A stretch of 64,000 nucleotides of DNA from Modicisalibacter sp033446685 (lineage in GTDB: Bacteria; Pseudomonadota; Gammaproteobacteria; Pseudomonadales; Halomonadaceae), in NCBI RefSeq assembly GCF_033446685.1, contig NZ_JAWQLY010000004.1, forward strand, positions 186,001-250,000, written 5' to 3'. Position numbers and translations under genes: made by a program. The notes below the pieces were generated by a model. That model was not told the DNA's origin, searched no databases, and was given only the letters and a program-made list of their open reading frames with translations. Of the stretch, positions 32,661-40,939 are shown piece by piece (the stretch's first letter is position 1; each line of letters opens with the position of its first letter).

Positions 32661-33821
32661 TTCTTCCGTGATTCGCCCGGCGCGGTTGAGGATCGGGTTG
32701 GCGTACTGCGCCAGCCACCAGTCTCGCAACTCCTCGGGCACGGCCGCCAGGCGCGCGGCAAAGCGCGCCCGGTCGGCGTCGGTGACTTCGCTGAAATCGA
32801 GCAGGTCGGGGGCCTGGCCGGTGGCCTCGAGCGCCAGTTGATGGCTGGGAAAGGTGTGGTAGTTGCCGAGCACCTGGCGGTCGATCTCGGCGGCGACCTG
32901 CTCGGGCGTCTCGAAATCGGCGACGAGCGGCTCGCCGAAGCTCAGCCGGATGCGCCCCTTGGCGCCGGTGATACCGGCAACGATCGAACGGATGTCCTCG
33001 AACTCGACCTTGTCGTAGCGGCCCTGGGTATGCACGGCGTGCAGTTCGCGGGCCTTCTGCGTGTCGCAGGGGTCGTATTCGTAGCTGATCGACACCGGCA
33101 CCATGCGCAGCTCGCGGATCGCCTCGCCGAGGCTGGCGCTCTTGTCGTGCTGGCGGTGAGCCATGGTCAGCATCTTGATGATCGCCGGATCGGCGCGGTC
33201 GATGCCGTCCTTGGCGCGGCCTTCGCGCTGGGCCATCCACACCGGATGATTATCCTGGGTGATCGAATGGCGGATGTAGCCGGAAAGCGCCTGGTAGGCG
33301 GCCAGCATGGCGCGCTTGCCCTTAGCGCTGCGCGGCACGATGAAGCTCTTGTTGAGCCGCATCAGGTCGGTGACGAACGGTTTCTGCAGCAGGTTGTCGC
33401 CGATGGCGATACGCACCGTGTCGCGCCCCGCCTGGTACAGCGCGTAGTTGACGAAGGCCGGGTCGAGGGCGATGTCGCGGTGATTGCCGATGAACAGGTA
33501 GCCGCGCCCGGGGTCGAGCTTGTCCAAGCCCTCGACCTCGAAGGCGTCGGTGCTGTTGGCGAGCATTCGGCGCATGTAATAGGCGATGTGATTCTGGAAG
33601 TCGCGCACGCTTGTCACACCGCGCATCTGCCGCTGCAACTTGAAGCCGGCCAGGGCGCGGGCCAGCCACGGTGCGTGGCGCGACAGCCGCGGCAGGCGAT
33701 AGCGGGTGATGGCGTCGAGGAACTCACGGTCGTGGGCGAGGCGATCGAGCACCGCGGGCACTTCCGCGTCGTAATAGGGGCGGATGCTGTCGAAATTGTC
33801 CGCTGAAGGCTGTTGTGTCAT
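32658..33821 (-). CDS. PlsC/PlsB-type glycerolipid acyltransferase
   Basis: 387-residue acyltransferase-fold protein. The catalytic motif is NHRDIALD (Asn-His-x4-Asp, about residues 117-124). The second block FIVPRSAKGKRAM (about 159-171) and the VWMAQREGRAKDG block (about 193-205), resembling the glycerol-phosphate binding EGTRS motif, are also present. It likely acylates glycerol-3-phosphate or lysophosphatidate, but it is neither classical PlsB (about 800 residues) nor a short PlsC. Its ATG overlaps the rdgC stop (ATGA), so it is translationally coupled to rdgC. The stop codon is part of the heptad array. Confidence 0.85.
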   Translation of the reverse strand: MTQQPSADNFDSIRPYYDAEVPAVLDRLAHDREFLDAITRYRLPRLSRHAPWLARALAGFKLQRQMRGVTSVRDFQNHIAYYMRRMLANSTDAFEVEGLDKLDPGRGYLFIGNHRDIALDPAFVNYALYQAGRDTVRIAIGDNLLQKPFVTDLMRLNKSFIVPRSAKGKRAMLAAYQALSGYIRHSITQDNHPVWMAQREGRAKDGIDRADPAIIKMLTMAHRQHDKSASLGEAIRELRMVPVSISYEYDPCDTQKARELHAVHTQGRYDKVEFEDIRSIVAGITGAKGRIRLSFGEPLVADFETPEQVAAEIDRQVLGNYHTFPSHQLALEATGQAPDLLDFSEVTDADRARFAARLAAVPEELRDWWLAQYANPILNRAGRITEE

Positions 33822-34747
33822 GGCGTCGGCGCGGCGGGGTTGGCTTCGCCACCCAGCCAGTCGATGAGTTGTTCGATGGAGTTGGCGAGCACCTGGGTCA
33901 TCAGCGCGAAATCGGCTTCCAGGCGCAGCGTCGGGTCGTCGTCGTCCTCGGTCTGGGCGGCTTCGTCGAGCACGGCGTCGGCGAAGCGCAGCGACTTGAT
34001 CGCCAGGTCGTCGTGAAGCACCAGCGAAACCGCTTCGTCGATCGACAGGGCGAGTCGCGTGGCCTGGCGCCCGGTGGCGAGGACGGTCTGGATCTCCTCG
34101 CCGTCGAGATCGACCTGACGGCCGCGCAGCACGCTTTCGTCACCGCTGGTGGCCTTCAGTTCGACCTGATCGCCGAGTTCGAGCGCGGCGGGACGATTGT
34201 CGGGTTGGGTCAGCCACTCGGTCATCGCACGGGTCGGCGTCACCTTGGTTGCCAGCGGCGTGACCTTGAGGCTACCGAGCGACTGGCGCAGCAGGTCGAG
34301 GACGTCTTCGGCGCGTTGGCGGCTCGATGCATTGACGCCGATCAGCTGGCGCTTTGTATCCCACCACAGGTCGAAGCGCTGGGTGCGCACGAAGGCGCGC
34401 GGCAGGAATTCTTCATAGACCTGCTCCTTGAGCGCCTGCTTTTCCTGGCGGCGCAGCGGACGGCCCTCGTGGGTTTCCTGCTCGGTGGCGCGGGAATCGA
34501 CTTCCTCGCGGACCACCGAGGCCGGTAGCAGGCGCTCCTGACGCAGCGCCGAGAGCAGGCGGTGACCGTGAAGCTCGTGCTGCAGCTGCTCGCCGGCGCG
34601 TCCCGCCGGGGCGCTCCAGCCCAACCGCCGGGCCTCGCTGCCACCCAGCGGCCGAAAGGCCTGGGCGTCGAGCGCAGTCGTCATCTCGTCGCTTGTCAGC
34701 TGCGGGGCGTCATGCACGCGATACAGGTGCAAGTGCTTGAACCACAT
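33818..34747 (-). CDS. rdgC: Recombination-associated protein RdgC
   Basis: 309-residue DNA-binding ring protein that limits RecA-dependent recombination. Family features: MWFKHLHLYRVH start, the AFRPLGGSEARRLGW block near residues 30-44, LLPASVVREEV, and the RRQEKQALKEQVYEEFLPRAF block near 95-115. The ATG at 34747 begins the conserved N-terminus; the open frame extends further but without similarity. First gene of a two-gene unit with the acyltransferase. Confidence 0.95.
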   Translation of the reverse strand: MWFKHLHLYRVHDAPQLTSDEMTTALDAQAFRPLGGSEARRLGWSAPAGRAGEQLQHELHGHRLLSALRQERLLPASVVREEVDSRATEQETHEGRPLRRQEKQALKEQVYEEFLPRAFVRTQRFDLWWDTKRQLIGVNASSRQRAEDVLDLLRQSLGSLKVTPLATKVTPTRAMTEWLTQPDNRPAALELGDQVELKATSGDESVLRGRQVDLDGEEIQTVLATGRQATRLALSIDEAVSLVLHDDLAIKSLRFADAVLDEAAQTEDDDDPTLRLEADFALMTQVLANSIEQLIDWLGGEANPAAPTP

Positions 34748-35093
34748 GGCGTCGTTCCGTTGCAAAGGGGGCACATTATGGCCAATCGTCCCGCTCGGTG
34801 CCATAGGGTGAGCGACTTCGGTTGGCCAAGAACAGTTTAAAACCCTCGTTTGATAGCCTGTGGGGGCATGGTTAGAATCGAGACAGCCCTAAGCTCATCA
34901 TTTTCTCTCATCTCAGGAAGCGCTGAATAAATAGCGAGCGGAGTGAAGCGCAAGGCGTACGGAGCACAGGAACCGGAGCATATGGGTTATATGTGAGGAT
35001 TCCGACCGGGCTGGCGCTCCAGCACCGCACAACGCAGCGATTTGCCCGCGCAGACATTTATGCAGTTTTTCCTCATGCCAAGGATTGCTCGCC
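34748..35093. other. Intergenic region rdgC-fadM-like with MITE-like element (346 bases)
   Basis: No gene is seen. The left half (34748-34915) must hold the rdgC promoter. The right half is mostly the MITE-like element at 34916-35072. AAGGA (35080-35084) is the ribosome-binding site of the thioesterase gene. Confidence 0.6.
34916..35072. mobile_element. MITE-like element with terminal inverted repeats
   Basis: A 157-base element bounded by GGAAGCGCTGAATAAAT (34916-34932) and ATTTATGCAGTTTTTCC (35056-35072), imperfect inverted repeats of each other with about four mismatches in 17. TCA flanks both ends as a possible target duplication. The interior has its own palindromes (GCATAT/ATATGT around 34978-34994) and no coding frame. 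It ends just before the ribosome-binding site of the next gene. Confidence 0.65.
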
Positions 35094-35528
35094 ATGGACC
35101 CACGAATCGCCCGTTCCACGCTGCGCGTGCGCGGTTTCCATCTCGACGGCTATGCCCACGTCAACAACGCCCGTTACCTGGAGTTTCTCGAGGAGGGGCG
35201 CTGGGCCTATTTCGAACAACAGTTCGATCTCGCTGCGCTGTTCAATCAGGGGCTGGCCGCGGTCGCCGTCAACCTCAACATCAACTACCGGCGTGCCGCG
35301 GTCATCCATGACGAGCTGGAAGTGCTGACCTCGCTGTCCAGCCTCAGTCATCGCAGCGCCGTCATCCATCAGAAGATCAACCGGGTCGGCGACGGCAAGC
35401 GCATCGCCGATGCCGACTTCACCTTCGTGCTGCTGGACACCAAAACCGGCAAGAGCCTGCCGATCGACGGCGAGGTGCGCGATACCCTGCTCCCCTATGT
35501 GCTAGGCGAGCCGAATACGGCTGTCTAG
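35094..35528 (+). CDS. Acyl-CoA thioesterase, hot-dog fold (FadM/YbgC type)
   Basis: 144-residue 4HBT-family thioesterase. HLDGYAHVNNARYLEFLEEGRW near residues 16-37 contains the conserved Asp-x-x-x-His-x-Asn and a following glutamate of the FadM/YbgC group, which hydrolyse fatty acyl-CoA or related thioesters. The ATG at 35094 has AAGGA nine bases upstream; a TTG at 35085 is possible but would follow that site too closely. The gene stands alone between a MITE-like element and gyrA. The exact substrate is unknown. Confidence 0.85.
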   Translation: MDPRIARSTLRVRGFHLDGYAHVNNARYLEFLEEGRWAYFEQQFDLAALFNQGLAAVAVNLNINYRRAAVIHDELEVLTSLSSLSHRSAVIHQKINRVGDGKRIADADFTFVLLDTKTGKSLPIDGEVRDTLLPYVLGEPNTAV

Positions 35529-35595
35529 ACCGAGCCGCGTGACCCACGGCGTCAACGCGCCGACATCCCCGGCGCTGCCTTAATGGGCCGCGCAA

Positions 35596-35604
35596 TGGTA
35601 TAAT
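35596..35604 (+). promoter_or_regulatory. Extended -10 promoter of gyrA
   Basis: TGGTATAAT combines the TGN extension and a perfect TATAAT hexamer, 138 bases before the gyrA start. The -35 region is poor, as expected for extended -10 promoters. Confidence 0.7.
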
Positions 35605-35741
35605 CGCCCGATCGTGTCGCCCCGCGGGGCGCACAGCCTTCGCCTCGTCGCCTCATCGGTGCCAGCCGGACGGGAGCGAAGGTTAATCGCTTGCTGTTAT
35701 GCCAGCGCTTATCAGTCGCAGTGCAAAGGATTTGACGACAC

Positions 35742-38519
35742 ATGGGTGACATCGCCAGAGAGATTCTGCCAGTCAATATCGAGGACGAGCTCAAGCAGTC
35801 GTACCTCGATTACGCGATGAGCGTGATCATCGGCCGCGCGCTGCCGGACGTGCGTGACGGGCTCAAGCCCGTTCACCGCCGTGTGCTCTATGCCATGCAC
35901 GAGCTGGGCAACGACTGGAACAAGCCCTACAAGAAGTCCGCCCGCGTGGTCGGCGACGTGATCGGTAAGTATCACCCGCACGGCGATAGCGCGGTCTACG
36001 ACACCATCGTGCGCATGGCCCAGGACTTCTCGATGCGTTACGTGCTGGTCGACGGCCAGGGCAACTTCGGCTCGATCGACGGCGACAGCGCGGCGGCGAT
36101 GCGTTACACCGAAGTGCGCATGGCGCGGCTCTCCCATGAGTTGCTGGCCGATCTCGAGAAGGACACCGTCGACTGGGTCGACAACTACGACGGCACCGAG
36201 CGCATCCCGGACGTACTGCCGACCCGCGTGCCCAACCTGCTGGTCAACGGCGGCTCGGGCATCGCGGTGGGCATGGCGACCAATATCCCGCCGCACAACA
36301 TGGTCGAGGTGATCAACGGCTGCCTGGCGCTGATCGACGACTACACGCTGTCCATCGACGATCTGATGGAATACATCCCGGGCCCCGATTTCCCCACCGC
36401 GGGGATCATCAACGGCAAGGCCGGCATCCTCGACGCCTACCGCACCGGCCGCGGGCGCATCTATGTGCGCGCCCAGTACACCGTGGAGCATCACGAGAAG
36501 AGCGGCCGCGATCATATCGTCATCACCGAGCTGCCGTATCAGGTCAACAAGGCGCGCTTGATCGAAAAGATCGCCGAACTGGTCAAGGACAAGCGCATCG
36601 AGGGCATCGCCGAGCTGCGCGACGAATCCGACAAGGATGGCCTGCGCGTGGTGGTCGAGGTCAAGCGCGGCGAGTCCGGCGAGGTCGTGGTCAACAACCT
36701 GTTCGCCCACACTCAGCTCGAAACCGTGTTCGGCATCAACATGGTGGCGCTGGACGACGGCCAGCCCAAGACGCTCAACCTCAAGCAGATGCTCGAGGCC
36801 TTCGTCCGCCACCGTCGCGAGGTGGTTACCCGGCGCACGCTGTATGAACTCAAGAAGGCCCGCGAGCGTGGTCACATCCTCGAAGGCCTGGCGGTGGCGA
36901 TCTCCAACATCGACGAGGTGATCGAGCTGATCAAGGCCTCACCGAGCGCCGCCGAAGCCAAGGAGAAGCTGCTCGACAAGGCCTGGCAGCCGGGTCAGGT
37001 AAGCAACATGCTCGAGCGTGCCGGGGCGGTGTCCTGCAAGCCCGAGGGCCTCGAGGAAGGCCTGGGGCTTTCCGAGGATCAGCGCGAGTACCGCTTGTCG
37101 CCGGCTCAGGCCCAGGCGATCCTCGAGCTGCGCCTGCACCGGTTGACCGGGCTCGAGACCGAGAAGCTGCTCAACGAGTACCTGGGCATTCTCGAGAAGA
37201 TCGCCGAGCTCAGCGAAATCCTGGCCTCCGCCGATCGCCTGCTCGAGGTGATCCGCGAGGAACTGATCGCGGTGCGCGATCAGTACGGCGACGCGCGCAA
37301 GACGGTCATCCAGACCAGCCGCCTCGACCTGACCATCGCCGATCTGATCAACGAAGAGGACATGGTGGTCACCATCTCGCGCTCGGGCTACGCCAAGACC
37401 CAGCCGATCACCGACTACCAGGCCCAGCGCCGCGGCGGACGCGGCAAGTCGGCGACCAGCATGAAGGACGAGGATGTCATCGAGCACCTGCTGGTGGCCT
37501 CGACCCACGACACCGTGCTGCTGTTCTCCAACAAGGGCAAGGTCTACTGGCTCAAGGTCTACGAGATTCCCGCGGCCAGCCGCGGCTCGCGGGGCAAGCC
37601 GCTGGTCAACCTGCTGCCGCTGGACGGCGACGAGTCGATCAACGCCATGTTGCCGGTGCGTGAATATCGCGAGGACAGCTACATCTTCTTCGCCACTGCC
37701 AACGGCACCGTCAAGCGCACCACGCTCGATCAGTTCTCGCGGCCGCGCAGCGTGGGGCTGATCGCCATCGATCTCGATGAAGGCGACCGCCTGGTCGGCG
37801 CCGCGGTGACCAATGGCGAGGACCACGTCATGCTGCTGTCGTCCAACGGCAAGGCGATCCGCTTCGAGGAGGGCAACGTCCGCGCCATGGGCCGCACCGC
37901 GCGCGGCGTGCGCGGCATGCGCCTGCAGGGCGATGCCGAGGTTATCAGCCTGATCATCCCGCGCTCGACGCAGATCGACGACAGCGACGCGAGCGATGAC
38001 GACGGCGATATCGACGAAGCCACCAAGGTCGAAGCCATGGAAGCGGAGACCGGCAGCGTCGACATCGCCGACGACCAGATCTACATTCTGACCGCCTCGC
38101 AGCGCGGCTACGGCAAGCGCACGCGGCTGGAGGCCTTCCCGCTGCGTGGGCGCGGCGGCCAGGGGGTGATCGCCATGCAGACCAGCGCGCGCAACGGCGA
38201 TCTGGTGTCGGCGATCCAGGTTCACGCCTGCGACGAGATGATGCTGATCACCGACCGCGGCACGCTGGTGCGGACCCGCGTCGAGGAGGTCTCGGCGACC
38301 TCGCGCAACACCCAGGGGGTGATGCTGATCCGTTTGGGCGAGGGCGAGTCGCTGGTCAAGACCGTGCGCGTCGACGAGCCCACCGAAGAGCAGGTCGAAG
38401 CGGCGGACGACGCCTCGCTGGGCGACACTTCGTCGGGCGATGTCGTCGACGGTGAGACTGCTACGGGCAGCGAGGGTGCTGACGATGGCGACGGGCCGGG
38501 GCCGCTAGACTCGCAGTAA
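35742..38519 (+). CDS. gyrA: DNA gyrase subunit A
   Basis: 925-residue breakage-reunion subunit of gyrase (E. coli: 875). The catalytic tyrosine is Tyr122 in RYTEVR. The quinolone region HPHGDSAVYDTIVRMAQ has the sensitive-type Ser83 and Asp87. The GyrA box QRRGGRG is at about residues 563-569, starting the DNA-wrapping beta-pinwheel. Two acidic additions explain the extra length: a D/E-rich loop at about 745-770 within the C-terminal domain, and an acidic, low-complexity tail from about 885 to the end. Such acidity is common in halophiles, and the tail is known to tune supercoiling in E. coli. First gene of the gyrA-serC-pheA series. Confidence 0.98.
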   Translation: MGDIAREILPVNIEDELKQSYLDYAMSVIIGRALPDVRDGLKPVHRRVLYAMHELGNDWNKPYKKSARVVGDVIGKYHPHGDSAVYDTIVRMAQDFSMRYVLVDGQGNFGSIDGDSAAAMRYTEVRMARLSHELLADLEKDTVDWVDNYDGTERIPDVLPTRVPNLLVNGGSGIAVGMATNIPPHNMVEVINGCLALIDDYTLSIDDLMEYIPGPDFPTAGIINGKAGILDAYRTGRGRIYVRAQYTVEHHEKSGRDHIVITELPYQVNKARLIEKIAELVKDKRIEGIAELRDESDKDGLRVVVEVKRGESGEVVVNNLFAHTQLETVFGINMVALDDGQPKTLNLKQMLEAFVRHRREVVTRRTLYELKKARERGHILEGLAVAISNIDEVIELIKASPSAAEAKEKLLDKAWQPGQVSNMLERAGAVSCKPEGLEEGLGLSEDQREYRLSPAQAQAILELRLHRLTGLETEKLLNEYLGILEKIAELSEILASADRLLEVIREELIAVRDQYGDARKTVIQTSRLDLTIADLINEEDMVVTISRSGYAKTQPITDYQAQRRGGRGKSATSMKDEDVIEHLLVASTHDTVLLFSNKGKVYWLKVYEIPAASRGSRGKPLVNLLPLDGDESINAMLPVREYREDSYIFFATANGTVKRTTLDQFSRPRSVGLIAIDLDEGDRLVGAAVTNGEDHVMLLSSNGKAIRFEEGNVRAMGRTARGVRGMRLQGDAEVISLIIPRSTQIDDSDASDDDGDIDEATKVEAMEAETGSVDIADDQIYILTASQRGYGKRTRLEAFPLRGRGGQGVIAMQTSARNGDLVSAIQVHACDEMMLITDRGTLVRTRVEEVSATSRNTQGVMLIRLGEGESLVKTVRVDEPTEEQVEAADDASLGDTSSGDVVDGETATGSEGADDGDGPGPLDSQ

Positions 38520-38538
38520 AGCGAGCCGAGCCCATCCT

Positions 38539-38563
38539 GCGACCGCCGTTTATTGGCGGTCGC
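38539..38563 (+). terminator. Hairpin after gyrA
   Basis: GCGACCGCC (38539-38547) pairs with GGCGGTCGC (38555-38563) around a seven-base AT-rich loop. No T-run follows, so it is probably a partial terminator before serC. Confidence 0.55.
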
Positions 38564-38675
38564 TTGCCAATGGCCGGTACGTCGGTCACCCGCATCCGTA
38601 CTTTGACAAACCCGTGCTTCAATAGCCGTATTTCAATAGCTGAATTTTAAAAGAGAATTGCGAGAGACGACGCCG

Positions 38676-39758
38676 ATGACACGCCGCTACAACTTCTGCG
38701 CCGGGCCGGCCGCGTTGCCGACCCCGGTACTCGAGCGCGCCCGCGAAGAGATGCTCGACTACCGGGGCCACGGCCTGTCGGTCATGGAGATGAGCCACCG
38801 CAGCCCCGAGTTCGAGGCCATCGCCGGAGCCGCCGAGGCCAACCTGCGCACGTTGCTGCAGATACCCGACAACTACCGGGTGTTGTTCATGCAGGGCGGA
38901 GCGACGATGCAGTTCGCCTGTGTCCCGCTCAACCTGCTGGGTGGCGGCGGGACGCCCAACTATCTCGACACCGGCATCTGGTCGGGCAAGGCGATCAAAG
39001 AGGCCGACCACCTGGCCGGTTCGCATCTCGCCGCCACCAGCCGGGCAAGCGGCTATGTCGATGTCCCGCGTAATGATGCGATCGCGCTGAGCGCGGATGC
39101 GGCCTATCTGCATTACTGCCATAACGAGACCATCGGCGGTCTGGCCTACGACTACACGCCCGACGTGGCGGTGCCGCTGGTCTGCGACATGTCCTCGTCG
39201 ATTCTTTCAACGCCGCTGGACGTCAGCCGCTACGGGGTGATCTACGCTGGCGCGCAGAAGAATATCGGCCCGGCCGGCCTGACCCTGGTGATCGTGCGTG
39301 ACGATCTGCTCGGGCAGGCGCTGCCGCGCACGCCCTCCCTGCTGGACTGGAAGGTCTACGCCGACAACGCGTCGATGATCAATACGCCGCCGACCTACGC
39401 CTGGTACCTGGCCGGGCTGGTCTTCGAGTGGCTCAGGGACGATGTCGGCGGCATCGAGGCGATGGCGACGATCAACCGGCGCAAGGCGGCGACCCTGTAT
39501 GGTGCCATCGATGCCAGCGACTTCTATAGCAATCCGATCGCGCCGGTCAATCGTTCGCTGATGAACGTGCCGTTCGTGCTCGCCGACGAGGCGCTCAACA
39601 ACACTTTCCTCGACGAAGCCGAGGCGGCGGGGCTGCTCAACCTCAAGGGACACCGTAGCGTCGGCGGCATGCGCGCCAGCCTCTACAATGCCGTCACCGA
39701 GCAGGCCGTCGATGCGCTGGTGGCGTTCATGGGCGACTTCGAACGCCGTCACGGCTGA
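38676..39758 (+). CDS. serC: Phosphoserine aminotransferase SerC
   Basis: 360-residue PLP aminotransferase for serine and pyridoxal phosphate synthesis. The N-terminus YNFCAGPAALP and the segment LSVMEMSHRSPEF are diagnostic. The PLP lysine is in IYAGAQKNIGPAGLT (about residue 197). The ATG at 38676 starts the conserved sequence. Upstream, TTGACA (38603-38608) and a direct repeat TTCAATAGC (38618-38626 and 38632-38640) may form its promoter region. In the Pseudomonas-type 'mixed-function supraoperon', serC leads into pheA, as here. Confidence 0.97.
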   Translation: MTRRYNFCAGPAALPTPVLERAREEMLDYRGHGLSVMEMSHRSPEFEAIAGAAEANLRTLLQIPDNYRVLFMQGGATMQFACVPLNLLGGGGTPNYLDTGIWSGKAIKEADHLAGSHLAATSRASGYVDVPRNDAIALSADAAYLHYCHNETIGGLAYDYTPDVAVPLVCDMSSSILSTPLDVSRYGVIYAGAQKNIGPAGLTLVIVRDDLLGQALPRTPSLLDWKVYADNASMINTPPTYAWYLAGLVFEWLRDDVGGIEAMATINRRKAATLYGAIDASDFYSNPIAPVNRSLMNVPFVLADEALNNTFLDEAEAAGLLNLKGHRSVGGMRASLYNAVTEQAVDALVAFMGDFERRHG

Positions 39759-39763
39759 ATCCT

Positions 39764-39805
39764 AGCTGTAAGTTTGAAGCTGTAAGCTGGAAGTCAAACT
39801 GCAAG
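39764..39805 (+). repeat. Degenerate heptad array (AGCTGTA type) between serC and pheA
   Basis: Six seven-base units begin six bases after the serC stop: AGCTGTA, AGTTTGA, AGCTGTA, AGCTGGA, AGTCAAA and CTGCAAG. They share the AGCT-plus-three pattern, sense orientation and stop-adjacent position of the arrays at 21023 and 32521, but are diverged. Confidence 0.7.
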
Positions 39806-39847
39806 CAAAACGTTGGCTTCCAGTGCTGTCTTGACCGAGGACTACTG

Positions 39848-40939
39848 ATGAGCGACACCTCTATCAATCTCGATGAACTGCGCGAGCGCATCGACGAAAT
39901 CGATACCCAGATCCTGCAGCTGATCAGCGAGCGCGCCCAGTGCGCTCAGCGTGTCGCCCAGGTCAAGACCGCCGGCGACCCGCAGGCGGTGTTCTATCGC
40001 CCCGAGCGCGAAGCCCAGGTGCTGAGGCGTATCATGGCGCTCAACCCCGGCCCGCTGGACGCCGAGGAGATGGCGCGGCTGTTCCGCGAGATCATGTCCG
40101 CCTGCCTGGCGCTCGAGCAACCGGTCAAGGTCGCCTATCTGGGGCCCGAAGGCACCTTTACCCAGCAGGCGGCGCTCAAGCATTTCGGCGAAAGCGCCCG
40201 CAGCCTGCCGATGGCGGCGATCGACGAGGTCTTCCGCGAAGTCGAAGCCGGCGCCGTCAACTACGGCGTGGTGCCGGTCGAGAACTCCACCGAGGGGGTG
40301 GTCAACCACACCCTGGATTCGTTCATGGACTCGTCGATGCACATCTGCGGCGAGGTGGTGCTGCGCATCCACCACCACCTGCTGATTGCCGGCACCACCC
40401 GGCAGGACAAGATCTCGCGCATCTACTCCCATCCGCAATCCTTCGCCCAGTGCCGCAAGTGGCTCGACGCTCATTATCCCCACGCCGAGCGAGTGCCGGT
40501 CTCGTCGAATGCCGAGGCCGCCCGGCTGGTCAAGGGCGAATGGCACAGTGCGGCGATCGCCGGCGACATGGCGGCCAAGCTCTACGGTCTGGAACGTATA
40601 GCCGAGAAGATCGAGGACCGCCCCGACAACTCGACGCGCTTTCTGATCATCGGTCACCAGGACGTGCCGATGTCTGGCACCGACAAGACCTCGCTGGTGG
40701 TGGCGATGCGCAACCAGCCGGGGGCGCTGCACGATCTGCTCGAGCCTTTCCACCGTCACCAGATCGACATGACCCGCCTCGAGACCCGGCCGTCGCGTAC
40801 CGGGGTGTGGAACTACGTGTTCTTCATCGACTTCAAGGGCCACGTCGATCAACCCGAGGTCGCCGCGCTGCTCGATGAAGTGCGCCTGCGTGCCGCCGAG
40901 ATGAAAGTACTGGGCTCCTACCCGCAGGGGGTGCTTTAA
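39848..40939 (+). CDS. pheA: Bifunctional chorismate mutase/prephenate dehydratase PheA
   Basis: 363 residues in three domains. AroQ-type chorismate mutase (about 1-90, DELRERIDEIDTQILQLISE with the catalytic arginine/lysine pattern), then prephenate dehydratase (about 95-275, VAYLGPEGTFTQQAAL near 97 and the EDRPDNSTRFLII segment near 257), then an ACT regulatory domain (about 280-363, QPGALHDLLEPF and the ESRP variant LETRPS). It makes phenylpyruvate for phenylalanine and is expected to be feedback-inhibited by it. The next gene follows with no gap. Confidence 0.97.
   Translation: MSDTSINLDELRERIDEIDTQILQLISERAQCAQRVAQVKTAGDPQAVFYRPEREAQVLRRIMALNPGPLDAEEMARLFREIMSACLALEQPVKVAYLGPEGTFTQQAALKHFGESARSLPMAAIDEVFREVEAGAVNYGVVPVENSTEGVVNHTLDSFMDSSMHICGEVVLRIHHHLLIAGTTRQDKISRIYSHPQSFAQCRKWLDAHYPHAERVPVSSNAEAARLVKGEWHSAAIAGDMAAKLYGLERIAEKIEDRPDNSTRFLIIGHQDVPMSGTDKTSLVVAMRNQPGALHDLLEPFHRHQIDMTRLETRPSRTGVWNYVFFIDFKGHVDQPEVAALLDEVRLRAAEMKVLGSYPQGVL

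Noticed and set aside
32509..32761. Reading frames giving peptide repeats of the ELRATSY type across the heptad array
   Set aside because: A seven-base repeat without stops opens frames automatically, with a 21-base peptide period. No start or ribosome-binding site, and they overlap the acyltransferase end.
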